In this document: piece by piece, positions 55,450-57,086 of the stretch | How the letters are laid out: each line of letters opens with the position of its first letter | How positions within the stretch are numbered: the stretch's first letter is position 1 | NCBI GenBank assembly: GCA_013388755.1 | Contig: JACAEQ010000086.1 | Coordinates: 1 to 57,086 of the forward strand | Origin: Chloroflexota bacterium | GTDB lineage: Bacteria; Chloroflexota; Chloroflexia; Chloroflexales; Roseiflexaceae | Direction of reading: 5' to 3' | Length of the DNA stretch: 57,086 nucleotides | Notes under the pieces: generated by a model | Told to the model about the DNA's origin: nothing | The model's database searches: none | What the model saw: the letters and a program-made list of their open reading frames with translations, nothing else | Position numbers and translations under genes: made by a program

Positions 55450-56901
55450 ATGCCACAGAGCTTTCGTATCGAGAAGGACTCGCTTGGCGAGATGCAGGTG
55501 CCAGCGACCGCGCTGTATGGCGCACAGACCCAGCGTGCCGTGCTCAATTTCCCGGTGAGCGGCATGCGCCCGTACCCGGCGTTCGTCTGGGCGCAGGCCA
55601 TGATCAAACGCGCCGCCGCCGAAGTGAACCGCGATCTTGGTCTGTTCAATGATGTCACGATCGGCGAGCGCACCATCAGCGGCCACCAGATCGCTGACGC
55701 CATCATCCAGGCCGCCGATGAGGTACTCGACGGCAAGCATGCAGACCAGTTCGTCGTTGACCCGTTTCAGGCCGGCGCCGGCACCAGCCACAACATGAAT
55801 GTCAATGAGGTGATTGCCAGCCGCGCCAATCAGATCCTGGGGTTCACGCTCGACGACCCCAAAAAGCCGGTCAATCCGAACGATCACGTAAACATGGCGC
55901 AGAGCACCAACGACACCATTCCGACCGCCATCCGGCTCGGATGCCTCTGGCGGCTCGACGAACTGCTGGGCGCCATCGACGGCCTGGCCGACGCGCTTGA
56001 TGACAGGGCCACCGAGTTCGATCCGATCGTCAAGTCGGGCCGTACGCACCTGCAGGACGCAGTGCCGGTACGCCTGGGGCAGGAGTTTGGCGCCTACGCA
56101 CTGGCAGTGCGGTACGATCGTGAGCGCATCGCCACGGCCGCCAGCCGGTTGCGCCGCCTGGGTATCGGCGGCACGGCGACCGGTAGCGGGCTGAATGCCC
56201 ACCCGGAGTACCATGGGCGCATGGTACGGCGGCTCGCGGAACTGACCGGGCAGGAGCTCCGCTCTTCCGGCAACCTGTTTGAGTCGATGCAGAGCATGGC
56301 CGACCCGGCGGACTTCTCGGCGGCATTGCGCACCCTGTGTATCACGCTGACGCGCATCGCCAACGACCTGCGCCTCCTGGCATCCGGCCCGACGACTGGC
56401 CTGGACGAGATCCGCCTGCCGGCAGTGCAGCCTGGTTCCAGTATCATGCCCGGGAAGATCAACCCGGTTCTGGCCGAGATGTTGAACATGACCTGCTTCC
56501 ATGTGCAGGGGTGCGACCTGACCGTCTCGCTTGCGGCGCAGGCCGGCCAGCTCGAACTCAATGTGATGATGCCGATCATCGCGCACAATCTGTTTGAAAT
56601 GATGCACGTATTGATTGGCGCGATCAAGGCGTTTACCGAGAAGTGCGTGGTGGGCATTACCGCCAACCCTGAGAAGGCCACCGGCTGGCTGGCGAAGAAC
56701 CCGATCCTGGTGACCGCGCTCAACCCGGAGATCGGCTATCTGAACGGCGCCGCCGTTGCCAAAGAGGCGCTGGCCAGCGGCAGGACGATTAAAGAGGTGG
56801 TGGTGGAGAAAGGGCTGCTGGCGGCGCAGCGGGTTGATGAGCTCCTCGACGTGCGCGCAATGACCGAAGGCGGTATCATGGGCATCGGTGGCGGCGGGTA
56901 A
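55450..56901 (+). CDS. fumC: Class II fumarate hydratase
   Basis: A 483-residue member of the fumarase/aspartase superfamily. The region GRTHLQDAVPV (about 198-207) keeps the FumC His in THLQD (H200); aspartases have TQLQD here. GGTATGSGLNAHPEY and GSSIMPGKINPV (329-340, flexible loop with catalytic Ser) follow. Some segments (AAQAGQLELNVMMP, KCVVGITAN) lean toward aspartase, so activity should be treated as fumarase with some doubt. It would convert fumarate and malate in the citric acid cycle. AGGAG precedes ATG 55450 by seven bases. Its end overlaps the convergent aldo/keto reductase. Confidence 0.88.
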   Translation: MPQSFRIEKDSLGEMQVPATALYGAQTQRAVLNFPVSGMRPYPAFVWAQAMIKRAAAEVNRDLGLFNDVTIGERTISGHQIADAIIQAADEVLDGKHADQFVVDPFQAGAGTSHNMNVNEVIASRANQILGFTLDDPKKPVNPNDHVNMAQSTNDTIPTAIRLGCLWRLDELLGAIDGLADALDDRATEFDPIVKSGRTHLQDAVPVRLGQEFGAYALAVRYDRERIATAASRLRRLGIGGTATGSGLNAHPEYHGRMVRRLAELTGQELRSSGNLFESMQSMADPADFSAALRTLCITLTRIANDLRLLASGPTTGLDEIRLPAVQPGSSIMPGKINPVLAEMLNMTCFHVQGCDLTVSLAAQAGQLELNVMMPIIAHNLFEMMHVLIGAIKAFTEKCVVGITANPEKATGWLAKNPILVTALNPEIGYLNGAAVAKEALASGRTIKEVVVEKGLLAAQRVDELLDVRAMTEGGIMGIGGGG

Positions 56902-57086
56902 GCGCTGCCGGCATCACAGCATGCCCGGGCTCGTCGGGCAAGGCGCCGGTCCCCGCCATCATGTTCTCGCGCACGTGATCAACGCGTGTGGTGGCGGGAA
57001 TTGCGCACGTAACAACCGGATGAGAGATAATGAACTTGAGTAGGAACTGCGCCCAGCTCGAAGCCTCCATCTCGGAGGCCCAGCCG
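56876..57086 (-). CDS. Aldo/keto reductase, C-terminal part (runs off the window)
   Basis: The last 70 residues of a longer gene whose start lies beyond the right edge. SWAQFLLKFIISHPVVTCAIPATTRVDHVRENMMAGTGALPDE is the typical aldo/keto reductase C-terminus: IP(G/A)T NADP-binding segment, then the variable tail. The frame overlaps the end of fumC by 26 bases in the opposite direction, and its last 20 residues look atypical. A late frameshift is possible. Confidence 0.8.
   Translation of the reverse strand, partial: GWASEMEASSWAQFLLKFIISHPVVTCAIPATTRVDHVRENMMAGTGALPDEPGHAVMPAALTRRHRCP

Noticed and set aside
55450-56901. Aspartate ammonia-lyase as the name of this superfamily member
   Set aside because: The fumarase-type THLQD is kept where aspartases have TQLQD, so fumarase is preferred, though some segments look aspartase-like.

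Overview
The window reads as chromosomal DNA of a high-GC bacterium, most likely a member of the Chloroflexota (Roseiflexus/Kouleothrix-like). This is inference from the gene repertoire: Tat-type lipoprotein binding proteins with pseudo-repeat Pro/Thr linkers, fixABCX, a bifunctional Sat-CysC, Rsb-type partner-switch genes and many short palindromic repeats. No rRNA or other species-level marker is present. Long antisense open frames throughout reflect GC-rich third codon positions, not genes.

Layout. 1-508 is the distal end of a CRISPR array (7 repeats, with one spacer present twice). 584-1786 holds a 7-bp satellite and a complete IS5-type element (689-1715) wedged between two 71-bp direct repeats; its transposase needs a -1 frameshift. 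1834-5046 (minus strand) is a GT-C membrane glycosyltransferase with a phosphotransferase-fold protein that has lost its catalytic motifs. 5097-7705 is a divergent lactonase-type amidohydrolase / gamma-glutamyltransferase pair. 7750-11733 (minus) encodes an MFS exporter with two small partners (one a C39-like cysteine peptidase) and a MATE exporter. 12130-19706 (plus) is a LacI-family regulator, with a near-perfect 34-bp operator over its own promoter, followed by a complete family-5 binding protein / DppBCDF-type ABC importer, probably for an oligosaccharide. A selenocysteine tRNA with a consensus promoter lies at 19727-19858 (minus).

20000-21602 is decayed two-component material (frameshifted response regulator/HD-GYP, fragments of PAS and REC) split by a dispersed repeat; 21621-23678 is an intact PAS histidine kinase. 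23663-27221 (minus) is fixABCX, an electron-bifurcating ETF:quinone reductase system. 27222-28040 is gene-free and holds two MITE-like repeats. 28596-38123 (minus) is one long sugar operon: ROK kinase, family-1 binding protein, two permeases, two Gfo/Idh/MocA oxidoreductases, a NagB-type deaminase, an epimerase/dehydratase-fold SDR and, oddly, a homocysteine S-methyltransferase family protein. The ABC ATPase of this importer is not in the window.

38324-42132 (minus) is an RsbT-type kinase, an RsbX-like PP2C phosphatase and a large GAF/PAS histidine kinase. 42631-49549 carries a beta-oxidation set: EtfA, EtfB, acyl-CoA dehydrogenase, enoyl-CoA hydratase and an HSD10-like dehydrogenase, with a UMF1-family transporter. 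49550-55069 (minus) is a tight four-gene cluster: sulfatase-superfamily enzyme with Thr in the nucleophile position, lgt, an alkaline-phosphatase-superfamily enzyme and sat-cysC. A class II fumarase (55450-56901) and the C-terminus of an aldo/keto reductase close the window.

At least three families of short inverted-repeat elements occur between genes. The most distinctive signals are the tRNA-Sec gene with an apparently leaderless promoter, the LacI operator, the CRISPR-adjacent IS/direct-repeat structure, and the MITE families.
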